Assembly: GCA_030267965.1 (NCBI GenBank)
Contig: BRYA01000044.1
Span: 4,250 to 68,249 of the forward strand
Direction of reading: 5' to 3'
Source: Triparma columacea
Lineage: Eukaryota; Sar; Bolidophyceae; Parmales; Triparmaceae
Length of the DNA: 64,000 nt
A model generated the notes under the pieces. The model saw nothing but the letters and a program-made list of their open reading frames with translations. It was not told the origin of the DNA and made no database searches. Positions 10,071 through 20,077 of this stretch are shown piece by piece. Each line of letters opens with the position of its first letter. Position 1 is the first letter of the stretch. Made by a program: the position numbers and the translations under genes.

Positions 10071-11461
10071 TCAAAACCTCAGTACCCCTACCCTCTCGTA
10101 CCAGTCCCCTCCCTGCTCTCCCCCCCCCCTTCCCCCGTCCTTAACCGTCTTAACTCTATAGTTGGTCCTCCAGAATATCCCCACCACGCAAGCGCTCATG
10201 GCCACGTGGAATGCAGCTACAGGTAGCCCGACAGACTTGCCTAACCACGTGCCCCAGAAACCTAAACCAAACAGCCTCCACGTCCAGGGGGTTAGGGTGA
10301 GGATTATGAGGAGGGTTGAGAGGACGAAGTAGGAGTATAGACGGAGGTAGAAGGTTAGGATGGGCTGACGACCGGAAGTCCAGATTCGGGACACCACGAT
10401 CTCAAACCTGGCGGGGGGGGGGGGGGTTAGGACTTTTTGAAGAGTGGGTTTGAGAAGAACTTGTCGCCCTCCTGTCTTCCTCACCTCCTGCTCCAAAGAA
10501 TCGCTAGCATGGTCGTCTGAACAAGTTGCCAAGCCGCCGCCACCCCTCCCCCCCTTACCCTCGCCTCCCACTTCACCCCCCCAACCTCCAGCCTCATCCC
10601 CGGATCCTCCTCGCAGGTCCCATCACCGTTCCCTACCCCCTCGCAGTAAACAGCCTCCGCCACACCTTCAACGATCATAAGCAGAACGAAGATTTTCAAA
10701 ACCCAAACCATCCTCCCCCACGCCCCCTCCTGGTCCCCGTCCATCCAGCTAATCCTAACCATCTCCCGTACCCCCCTCGGTAGCCTCCACCCCACCTCAT
10801 ACCCCTCCCCGCACTTCCCGCATCTCCCCAGTCCTCTTTCTCCCCCACCTCCTCCTCCACCAACCCTCCTTCCCCCACCCCCACCCCATGCCTCGAATCC
10901 CTCAACCCTCACGTACTTCTCGGCGCACTCCCTATGCCAGGCGTCACCGCAACCGCAAATAACTACGGGGTTACCGTGGATACCACTGGGGTAATCCAAA
11001 TCGTTACAACCTGGACACCTGAAACAGGAGAGACCACGTACGTCCCTTATTACGCACGCTAATTTGTAAGGGTTGGGGGGTGAGGATGTTGGGGGTGGTG
11101 GTATTAATAGCGATAGTAAGGCGCGGGGAGTTAGGAGCTTTTGAGGTGGTGTTAGGGGTAGTGACGACGGGACTTTATTAAGAAGTAAAGGCTCGGGTTG
11201 TGTGGGAGGTACGGAAACGCACAGAAACGTTGACTCGATTTTACGACACTGCGTTCGTAACAGGAGAGATAAACGACCGAGGGGGGAGGTGTAGGAACGG
11301 GAGAATGAGGGAGGGAATGAAGAGTCGGAGGATATCGTGTAGGGGAAGGGAGAGGTGGAGGAGGAATGGAAGAGGGACTTCCAACGTGTGAGAGGGAAAC
11401 GGGAGAGGAAGAAGAGGGAAACGAGGGAGAGACGGGTTAAGGTTAAGGCGTCAAGGTAGGA
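10071..11461 (-). CDS. Membrane RING-CH (MARCH-like) E3 ubiquitin ligase, 5' end unresolved
   Basis: Two exons are certain: from about 11461 to 10485 and from 10407 to 10071, joined through a 77-nt intron in phase 2. A C4HC3 RING-CH pattern is visible: SCFRCPGC, then VVICGCGDAWHRECAEKYV, a Gly-rich insertion of about 25 residues, then RCGKCGEGYEVGW. Downstream are membrane segments (WVLKIFVLLMIVEGVA, LYSYFVLSTLLIILTL, VGLPVAAFHVAMSACVVGIF). MARCH-type ligases ubiquitinate membrane proteins. The long upstream part of the exon is Ser/Pro/Leu-rich and lacks an ATG, so a further 5' exon must exist above the CCCCCTCAG acceptor at 11462. Confidence 0.75.
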
Positions 11462-12027
11462 CTGAGGGGGGAGAGAGGAGAGGGAAGAGAGAGGTGAGGG
11501 GTAAGGGTGAGAGGGAGGGGGGAGAGACGAGAGATTTTTGGAGAAGGGTAATGAGTTGATGCCATCGAACGTGACGAATATGAATGTTTAGAGGGTCATA
11601 ATCTGTCCCTCTCTCATTTCCTTTTTCGAGGCTGTTGAGATAAACAGAACTACACTAACCTCAACGATGATTAGGATCTCATTGGGTAAGTTTTGCAATT
11701 TTAATGTACGTGTGTGCCTCCTCAATGAGTAGTTGTTACTCATTGCTGTTATCCTGGATGAATTCCCTTTCTTTTTTGCTCGGATTTTCCGATTTGGCTT
11801 CTTTTGGTGCCTTCTTTTTCTCCTTCTTTTTTACGCATTTTACATGTCCAAGGTAAGGAGAGGGGATATGATATGATTTAAGCGCCAGTTATGAAAAAAT
11901 ACTACGTACAAAAGTCTGAGAGTGCACCTTTATTAGAGTGAAAGTGTTCATTTTCTTGTAATTTTTTTAATGCCAACCACCTATCGTGACTTATTTTTCA
12001 AAGCTGCAGGAGATTGCGCATAGTTGG
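11462..12027. other. Intergenic region, divergent
   Basis: Contains the pyrimidine tract before the RING-CH exon, probably part of an intron, and AT-rich DNA towards 12000. The missing RING-CH first exon should lie here; no other gene is evident. Confidence 0.4.
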
Positions 12028-12079
12028 GTCCAGCAGTTGAGTCCAGCACTTGAATGCAGCATTCGAGTGCAGCATTTGA
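12028..12079. repeat. 13-nt tandem repeat, four copies
   Basis: Units start at 12028, 12041, 12054 and 12067 with consensus GTSCAGCAYTTGA. Lies about 100 nt upstream of the LYR protein gene. Confidence 0.8.
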
Positions 12080-12180
12080 GTCCATTCTTTCCATTCTTTT
12101 TTGTGGAAGTCGGAAACTGACTCTCAATTTTCTCCCAATTTGTTCTTCAATTTTCATCCTATTGCCGCAAAATATCATAC

Positions 12181-12852
12181 ATGTATTACAGACGAATAAA
12201 TATGATAAACACATTGTCACACATACAACTATTCCATCGAAATATCGTGAAAACAAGACAAATTTCACAGCTCACAAACGCTCCTCCCTTACAACCCTCT
12301 TTATCAAACACTTTCCGCCGTTATTCATCATCAAAACTCTCACATACTTCATCTTCAACACCATCATCAACCTCTCAAGTATTCGCAAACGTTACCCCAT
12401 CATCCTCCTCCCGTAGAAAGAAACCCTCTCTCCCCTCCCCTTCCGCCCCCCCTCCACCTCCCCTCCGTCCATCCCTTACCGGTGGTCCAGGTCTCGGTGA
12501 TTTCATAAAGCGTTCCAAATCCCTTTCCCTCTACCGTTCCTACTGTCGTCTCCTATACGCTTCCCTCCTCCCCCCCTCCGAGGTTAGGGCTATCCTTGAG
12601 GAAGTTAAGGTTGGGTTCGAGAGGGATCTCTCAACAACGATGTCGGCCCATGGGAGCGTTGACCTGGAGGATGAGTATAACAAGAGGGTGGAGGTTGGAA
12701 CGAGGGAACTGAATAATTTAATGAGGGGGATTACGGGGGGGACAAGCTTCGATAAATCTGGGAGCAATAACGGGGAGGAGGGAGGGTGGATTAATGAGGG
12801 GGATGAAGATGACCAGAGGGGAAGGGTGGGGATGGGGTTCCCATGGGAGTAG
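12181..12852 (+). CDS. Mitochondrial LYR-motif (Complex1_LYR) protein
   Basis: Single exon, 223 aa. The N terminus is Arg/Ser-rich and free of acidic residues (HIQLFHRNIVKTRQ, NTFRRYSSSK), a good mitochondrial presequence; a second in-frame ATG lies at 12202. The LYR signature is SLSLYRSYCRLL (Leu117-Tyr-Arg), followed by a helix typical of the family. LYR proteins bind the acyl carrier protein and act in Fe-S cluster delivery or assembly of respiratory complexes; which complex cannot be told. The acidic C-terminal tail is longer than in small LYRM proteins. Confidence 0.75.
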   Translation: MYYRRINMINTLSHIQLFHRNIVKTRQISQLTNAPPLQPSLSNTFRRYSSSKLSHTSSSTPSSTSQVFANVTPSSSSRRKKPSLPSPSAPPPPPLRPSLTGGPGLGDFIKRSKSLSLYRSYCRLLYASLLPPSEVRAILEEVKVGFERDLSTTMSAHGSVDLEDEYNKRVEVGTRELNNLMRGITGGTSFDKSGSNNGEEGGWINEGDEDDQRGRVGMGFPWE

Positions 12853-13014
12853 GGAGGGCCCTGGAAATTAATAGAACGACCCCCCCCCCCCCGAACACCG
12901 GGATAGATTGGTCGTTCCTCTAAACTTCCTGAAACTAAAGTCATTTTCTACATATATATTGTACAGACACTTATTTTATGCCTCCTAAAAAGTGTCTACC
13001 TGACTGACCTGCCA

Positions 13015-16000
13015 TTACTCAATAATTGGCTTGATTTGCCTATTCACTGATTTGCTGTTGGCGTTGTTCATGGCGGTCGCTCTCTTTCCTTTGGCTACTA
13101 CTGTGCTCCTCATTTTTGTCACCCTCTTGGTCTTCCTCACCACTCTGTTAACGAGGCTGTCCCTATTCTCCCTCTTCCTCGACTTCTTCTGCTCCTGCAC
13201 CCCCTTGGCTGTCGTCATGATCTTCCTGTGAGTGATGCCGAAGATGCTGTTCTTCTTCAATTTTTTCCTGCCCTTAAATATCGTCAGGTTGCTAGTGGGC
13301 ATCATGTCCGTAGGTATGTTGTCGTAGCAAACCTCGAACCAGCTCGGCTGACTCTCCTCCCAGTCGTCCCAACCCTCCTTCACCCACTTGGCGACAGCCT
13401 CCCTAATGTCAGCCCAGAGCTCATCGCGAATCATGAACGTAGAGAAGGCCTTCGTCTCGTCATCCCCCATCCTAAACTGCGATGCGTAAAACTGCGCGCT
13501 GGTCAAGCCCGAGAAGAAGTACCTCCTGTGCACGTCAGATATAACCCTCCCGTAAAATACCCCGAACGCCACTGCCCATCCCACAAGGAGGCCCACCAAA
13601 ATTCCCCCGAACTCATAAATCCCCACACTCCCCGAGCCCCCCATCCTCCAACCCCCCTCCCCCACGTCTGCCTTCATCACCGCCCACCCCCCCACCACAA
13701 ACCCTGCCCCAACCCCCACGTTCACCCCCCACATCATCCCCCCCATGTACTTCGGGTGCCTGAGCGTCTGTATTTGCGCGTAGTCGCACAGTAGCTTCTC
13801 CGCCATCCTCCCCCCCAGGTCCCCCATCCACCCCCCCCCCTTCCCCACCGCATTCCAGTCCCCCCTGGCTCGCTTAGCCACCAGGTACCAAAAAAAGTCC
13901 CCCCCGATTGCTGCCGGGAGCGACCACCACGGTCCGGCGTTAAGTATCGCCCCCGCCGCCATGCTCCTCGCCGTGCACCACGTCACCCCCATGACCATGA
14001 TCCACAAGTAGCACTCCAGCCTCATCCCTACATTGTCAGGGACAAAGCCGGTGAACCTGGGGTCCAGCTTCCTGTTGCGGGGCATGGCGTCGACGTGGTA
14101 AGCGACGAGGGCGGAGTTGTAGCTCAGCGCGAGGCAGTTAGCTATTACGCAGAGGGGTAGGAGGGTCGGGTGGGATGGCGTTACGAGTGCTGAAAGTGGT
14201 GACAATAACACGTAAGAGTGTAGTATGGATAGCGGTATGAAGAGCAGGCATATGTACACCACCTTGTTGAGAATGATCTCCTCGACCATCTCCTTCTTCC
14301 CCTCCAGCCCGACGACCCCAATCAAGTTCCAAGCCTCCACCAGCGGCTTGATGCAGCAAACCGTTCCCAGTACCTCCGCCCCTATCTCCCCGGATGATAT
14401 CTCCCCCTCCGTCCTCAAGTACGCCGCCCTTAGGGACGCGGCCGCCTGAGCGCAGCCGTTGATGACCATAAAAATCAGCACCCCCCACCCGCACCCGCTC
14501 CCTCCCTCAGTCCCCCAGTAGACGTAAGCCGCCGCCAAATTGGCAAACAGCCCGAACGTCACGATACCCCCCCCGACGAGCACCCTGACCTTCAAGCCCC
14601 AGCTAACGCCCTGCACGATGCTCTCGGCGAGGCCGGTAATCATAGGTCTGAACCATACCAAACCTCTGTCAGCTTCTCTCATGGCTTCGTATTTGTCTAT
14701 CCAGTCGTCAACACCCTGCTCCACCATAAGGCACGTCGCCAAACTGAAAGACAGTGCACCGCCGATTCGATCGGCAGAACCGGGTCGGAGGTTGCAAAGA
14801 CGACAGAGGATCTTGTCCTGGAATAGGCGGACCTGGTTTTTGCAGACCCGAGTCACCAATAGGATGAAGTTCGGGTACAGGGCCTCGGCCTTAAATCGGG
14901 GGGTGAGTAAAATAGTGTTTGTTTTATCCCCCCTCCACCGCACACTCACCTCCCTCAATCCCTTGAACATGGTCATTTCCTCCGCCACGTTTTTCTTTCC
15001 TCCCCCCCCCACCGTCACGTCCTCCATCGCGCTCACCAGCTCGCGCGCAATGCACGTCCCGTCCTCCTCGTCGTATTCTTCCAACCCCCTGAGCTCTAGG
15101 AAGTACCTCATCGCCTGCCTGACGTAGCAGAGGTAGCCCCTCATCACTGCGTTCACAAAGAAGATGCTTATCCTCCCCCCGAGGTCGGGGTTCACGAGCA
15201 TGTCCAGCTTGGTCCTGCAGTTCCCCATCCTCTTGAGCTTCAGTATGCTGTGCATGCTCGCCCTCACCACCCCGTGCAGCTTCTTCACCTCCCTGTTCGC
15301 CTCCTCGTCCATGCATGGGTGGCTCACCACAATGTACTCGTCGTCGCTTATCCTCTTCCATATCCTGCTCGTCACGAAGTCGCGGGGGGAAAGAGCGCCG
15401 GGCATGCTCTTCCTCTCGTAGAGCACCTGGTGGCAGACGCTCTTGTTCATAACGACCCTCTTCTCCATGTCCCTCATGCCGTAAGAGTTGCTCAAGATAT
15501 CGTCCTCGTTCCAAATGTACGCCAGCAGGTCCGTAAGGTCAGCCCTCACCACGGCCGAGCTCTCCCCCCAGGCCACGGTCTGGAACTTGCTGTCGTCGTT
15601 CCCGACCCGACCGAAGAGCTGGGACCAGTAGTGGGTGAACTCGTTGTGGCCCATGACACCGGAACCACCCTTCTTGCGGTAGATTGTGCCGGAGCAGTTG
15701 AGCCCGGGCAGGCGGGCATCGAGGTTGTGGTCCTTGTCGCGGTTGTTGTGGAAGACCTTGAACATGTCGATGGAGCTCTGCGAAGGAGGGGGGCAAGAAA
15801 TGGGGTGTTAGAAATCTGCCTGCTTCATGAATCTCCACTTATGAATCTCCACTTATGAATCTCCACTTACCTTCACGAGCACGGCCTCCTCCTCCGTGTA
15901 GGAGTCATCGTTCACGTTCTTCATGTTCTCCTTCGTCAGCGTTCTCTTGTTCAAGTTCCTCACCTCACTCTGGTCATAGAGCCTCCTCAGAGCGCTCTGG

Positions 16001-17475
16001 AAGAGCATGTGCTTCTTAACTTGGTGGTTCATCACACGAGAGGGCACAAAGCCCTTCATGTTCCCCTGAGTCACCCTGGTGACCTTCGTCTGCATCCCTC
16101 TATTCAAGGACTCGAATTTCCACAGCGTCCACGTTTCCGCCCTGATGCAATCCTCCCTGTCATACAGCTCGACCTTTTTATTGGCTCCCATGCCCGTCCT
16201 CTCGAACTCCTCGTTGTCGGCGTAACAAATGAGCAGCGAGTTCTCGCCGTCCTCTGAGTCCTTCCCCTCGCACCTCCAGGCGCAGTGCATGAGAGCGTCC
16301 CTCTTGTGCACGAACTTCCCGAACCTATAGACGACGTAGTAGATGGAGCTGTGGGGGCCGTCCTCAATGCATTGCCTCCTAATTGTCGTCTTGGTGATGT
16401 TGTTGCGGGTCGTCTCCTCCCTATTCTTGTGGAGCTCCCAGGCGGCGCACTGAAAAATGTTAGCGTCAACTATGCAAGTCGCCTTACCAATTATGTTCTT
16501 GTCGCTCTCTAGAGTGCAGGTCTCGAGTTGAAGCTTAGGGTCCCCGCCATGGGCTACCTCCTTGAAGCCGCCGACGCTCTGGAGACCTCTCTGGAAGCTC
16601 TTGAGGACGCTTGTTATGATCTTCTTCTCCTTCCTAGTGTGCTCGGCCTTGACTTTCTTCCTAAGCTGCTCGGCGTAAAGGTCGATGTCCTCGAGGTTCG
16701 TCTGCTTGGCCCTCCGGAAAAAATTGCGGAGGCAAAAGAAGTCGCCAATCATCAGAGGCACGACCTCAGCGTCGCTTGAGAACAAGTTGGATCTCTTTCC
16801 GAACCTAAGATCGTAATCCATAAGCCATGTAAAAGTGCATCGATCGGAAAAGTTAGGGTCTGGCTCGAACACAATCAGCGCCAGCCCCTTGACATTGGAA
16901 ATTTTGCTTTTCTGGATTACAGTCAGGCCAAAGTCCGCGCTCTCCTCACACCCGTCATCCTTGCCCCCCCCCACAGACTCCATAGCGATAAAGAACTCTC
17001 CGTCCGATCCCATCCCCAGGATCTGCCTGTGGATCGTCTGTCGCTGCCACATTGGGTTGGGGAAGGATATCAGCGACCCGACGACCTGGTCGCAGGTGCT
17101 GGTTTTCTTGAAGAGCTTGGTTGTGCTCATAGTGACGTTCGATGACGCGTCCACCCCGGCAGCTTCCAGGTGCATGACCTTCCGAAAGTGAGAATCGGCG
17201 TCAAAAAATGCGGCGGCGGCGATGTCCGCGCGACAGTGAACGGAACCCTTAACCCTGGCACACGTGGTTGGGTTATCTTTCGACCTGTCCATAATCCTGA
17301 GCTCCGCGCTTGTGTCCTTCATTTTAGTCTTGAGCAGCTTGTAAGGGAGGACGGTAGTCCACAGCTCCTCCAAAGACATCTTGCTCTGCAGCTCGTACGC
17401 CCTGTCGATGAGGGCGGTCTGCTCGTCGGTGTGCTGAACAATGCTCCTATAAACGGGGTGCTTCTCATTGGTCAT
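13015..17475 (-). CDS. Large START-like domain protein with a polytopic membrane region
   Basis: Exons 17475-15871 and 15777-13015 (phase 0) give 1455 aa. Two START-like regions are suggested, one beginning near SVHCRADIAAAAFFD and one near SSAVVRADLTDLLAYI with SPRDFVTSRIWK. The second half holds about nine membrane segments, for example IVTFGLFANLAAAYVY and YICLLFIPLSILHSYVLL. The C terminus is strongly basic. A lipid-transfer or lipid-sensing role at a membrane is a plausible inference; no function is known to me. It starts only 66 nt after the stop of the next START-like gene on the same strand, which fits tandem duplication. Confidence 0.7.
15827..15868. repeat. 14-nt tandem repeat (three copies) at an intron 5' splice site
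   Basis: Exact units of 14 nt start at 15827, 15841 and 15855. The array fills the start of the intron (15778-15870) and overlaps the GTAAGT donor at 15870-15865, so related AAGTGG sequences recur downstream of the real splice site. Confidence 0.9.
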
Positions 17476-17541
17476 TTTGAGGGCCAGCTCCTTCGCGAGG
17501 GGGTTTGCATGTGTGAGATGGGGGGGGGGGGGGTATAAACT

Positions 17542-19608
17542 TTAGGGGAATTGCTTCATCTCTTGTCTGCTGTTAAGCCTCTCCTCGCTAGTGCTCACCT
17601 CCGCGACCTCAATGTCAACTTCCTTGCTGTTCCTCTCAAAGAACGTTTTCATCGAACGTAGACTTTCAAGAAGGTACAAGCCGTACTTGGCCGCCACAGA
17701 ACTCGACGTGTTGCTCTCGAGGTCGACGTTTAGCATGTAAGTAACTTTGCATACTCTAGGAGCGAGGGGTTCGATTTTGATGAGGGACCTAAAAGAACCT
17801 TCGACCATCCCGTCCGAAGAGCTGCCTTCTCCCCCGGAGGATTTCCCTCCACTGTCCTTTTGTTCTTCTTCCCCTCTTACCGTTCCAGGCGATTCCTGAA
17901 ACGCTATGAACTTGTTGTACTTCCTCGTGGTTGCCCTCCGTCTCTTGGTATTTTCGGGATTTGAGGTTGCGTCCTCCTTGGCGTTGGACTTCTTGAAATC
18001 GTTGTACACGCTCAAGGGGTTTGTGGCAATGTACATTTTCGGTCCGATTCGTTCTATTGTCTTTTTCGCCTCCCCCTCCGCTTCTTCTTCCTTCGTCCAC
18101 GTCACCCAATTTTCGAACAGCCTTGGGGCTCCGCCCCCGTGTACTTTAACACCGAAGGTTAGTTCCTTCCCTCTCGAGTTCCGGAGCGGTTCAACGATGT
18201 AGGGCAGCATTGGGTTTTTCCTGAGATGCCTCTTTTGCCTGGTGTAACTGTCCATGTTGTAAAAGTGCGCAAAAACCTCCTCGCAGGAGGCGTCGAAGCG
18301 CCCCGAGCGCTTCAGCCAGCACCCCGAATTAGACCTCGCCGTGAACATGTCCAAGGTCCTGTTGGCCGAGCCAGTATCCCTGGTCCAGGTCTTACTCTCC
18401 ATGAGAGCTTTTAGTGGTTCGATTGCAAGCTTCTCTTCGGGACAAGTTGAAGGGATCGGGGTAGCCCTCACCTGCTCCATTGTTACCTCCCTAGAAAGTT
18501 TGTCGACTTCATCGCTCCGATCGAAGCGTATGAAGAGCTGGAACAAAAGACGAAAGAGCACCCTGAGCGTATCTGAGGCCACCCTGCTCGAGGAAGAAAC
18601 ACGTTGACCCCCGCTCGAGGAAGAACCATTTTGACCGATGTTGCTGATTTGTTTCATGGAACTTCGCAAACTATTTCTCATTGAGGATGTATTCCTCGAT
18701 GATGTATTTCGAGTTGTCGTAGCGCGAACCGAAGATTCTTCGAGGATCTTGTTAGAGGCCATAGGTCTGACCGCTTGTGTCGTGTGTGCGTCTATTGATA
18801 ACTCTTGAATATCTTTCACCGACACGTCGCTACTGTTCGTGGATGCCTTGAAGATCATCCTGCAGCCAGAGGTGCCGGGTAAGTCACCGTCGCATAACTC
18901 AATTTGGCCGTAGATGTTGTTGATGGGGATGAAGTTTATCGTTTCGGGAGCTGCGCCCAAAGCGTTGTTATAGTCCGGGAGGAACTCCTTCCGGGGTGAC
19001 ATTAGTGAAGTTACTGTTATTCTGCGGTAAACCTTTCCGGCCTCGTTCTTGTTGTCGTCGTCGCCGCCGTCTTCTGTCGGCGGTCTGTCTTGAAATTCCA
19101 TTATGCACCTGTACGCTTCGTCGCCAATGCGCCTCGTGATAAAGTAGATGGTGGTTGCGGGAGAGACTGAGGTTGCTTTTCCCTGGAGGGAGGAGGGGAT
19201 GATAGATGCGGTTTAGTTGTAGCTCATAATGAATTGAAAGCGAGGAGAGATAGAGAGACAAAGACATGCAATCGTGAAGATCCGAGAACTCACCTGAAAC
19301 AAAACCTTGGTGATGTTTTCTCGTTTGTTAAGGCGCATCTTCTTCAGGGTTGTATTGTCGTCCGACATTTCGTTAAAAATGTAGTCGATTGCTGACTTTT
19401 GCGCGGCGTGGAGGAGAGTGTTCCCCTCGGCAATTATGCCGGTCCCATTTTCTGCTGTCTGGACAACGACTGGACATAGCAAATCTCCTGCAAGAGGAAT
19501 CGTCTCGTGGGAGGTTTCAAGCACAAGTCTAGACTCCTGCTTTATTGTCGTGTTGGCGGTCTGGAAGCCACCCACTAGGTCTTTATCTCCTGATGTCGAT
19601 AGCACCAT
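17542..19608 (-). CDS. START-like domain protein
   Basis: Exons 19608-19294 and 19182-17542 (phase 0, 111-nt intron) give 651 aa. The first exon includes EGNTLLHAAQKSAIDYI, which resembles one ankyrin-type helix pair. A Ser-rich linker follows, then the START-like part: SGRFDASCEEVFAHFYN, then LFENWVTWTKEE, then RSLIKIEPLAPRVCKVTY and the C-terminal helix. It shares the ENWxxW motif with the gene at the left edge. A TTG 18 nt upstream of the chosen ATG is in frame but preceded by TGA, so 19608 is taken as the start. Confidence 0.7.
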
Positions 19609-19959
19609 AGTCCGGGGTATTTCCAAGGTTATTCAGGAGTCTCAATTGAAGGGCAGCGAGGGGGGGGGTGGACGGGCTAGAAAAAAGAGAGCAAGTTAAC
19701 CTTCGACTTTTCGGTGCCTGCTCCAGCCGGGTCTTTAATGGGTGGTAGGCACTAGACCTTCGTGGTTGGAGAATTCCCCACCGCAATCTGATAGAGCTGG
19801 GACAAGTTAGGGGGCGGCTCACAAATAGGGTGAAACGAAGAGAGCCGGAATGCAGGAGTTAAAATTTTGATAGAGAAATCTTGATATCCTTGATTGAAGC
19901 GATTTGCATCCAAAAATGTTCGTATTAGTTGAGAAATGCTGTACCGTCTAACTGGAGGT
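19609..19959. other. 3' UTR of the selenoprotein gene and upstream region of the START-like gene
   Basis: Both flanking genes are on the minus strand. Between the SECIS element and the START-like ATG I see no coding frame with family features; a possible short intron (GTTAAC...TTCTAG) lies near 19674-19700. Confidence 0.4.
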
Positions 19960-20036
19960 CTTGGACCGTTTGTCAAGCGCAGGCTGCCGAAGGGGTTCTT
20001 CGCTTTTATGCCAACGCTGTCATTAATCGGCCTAAG
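19960..20036 (-). promoter_or_regulatory. SECIS element (form 2) in the 3' UTR of the selenoprotein gene
   Basis: On the minus strand, 41 nt past the TAA. Helix I pairs CUUAGGCCG (20036-20028) with CGGUCCAAG (19968-19960), 8 of 9 positions including one G-U. After a small internal loop comes AUGA (20023-20020) opposite GA (19974-19973), the non-Watson-Crick quartet. Helix II pairs CAGCGUUGGC with GCCUGCGCUU, 8 of 10. Then AUAAAAG supplies the conserved unpaired adenines about 12 nt after the quartet, and CGAAG/CUUCG forms the extra mini-helix of form-2 SECIS elements. Folded by hand. SECIS elements recruit SBP2 and the Sec elongation factor so that UGA is read as selenocysteine. Confidence 0.82.
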
Positions 20037-20077
20037 GTGGTTTCCAGTTGTTGGCAGACTGCAATCCGGTGCGATGG

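Noticed and set aside
12540..12944. Minus-strand ORF opposite the LYR gene
   Set aside because: Antisense of a coding exon, Pro/Ser-rich, and without family features.
15250..15858. Plus-strand ORFs opposite the large START-like gene
   Set aside because: His/Val/Leu-rich mirrors of the real minus-strand exons; many such shadows arise from codon bias.
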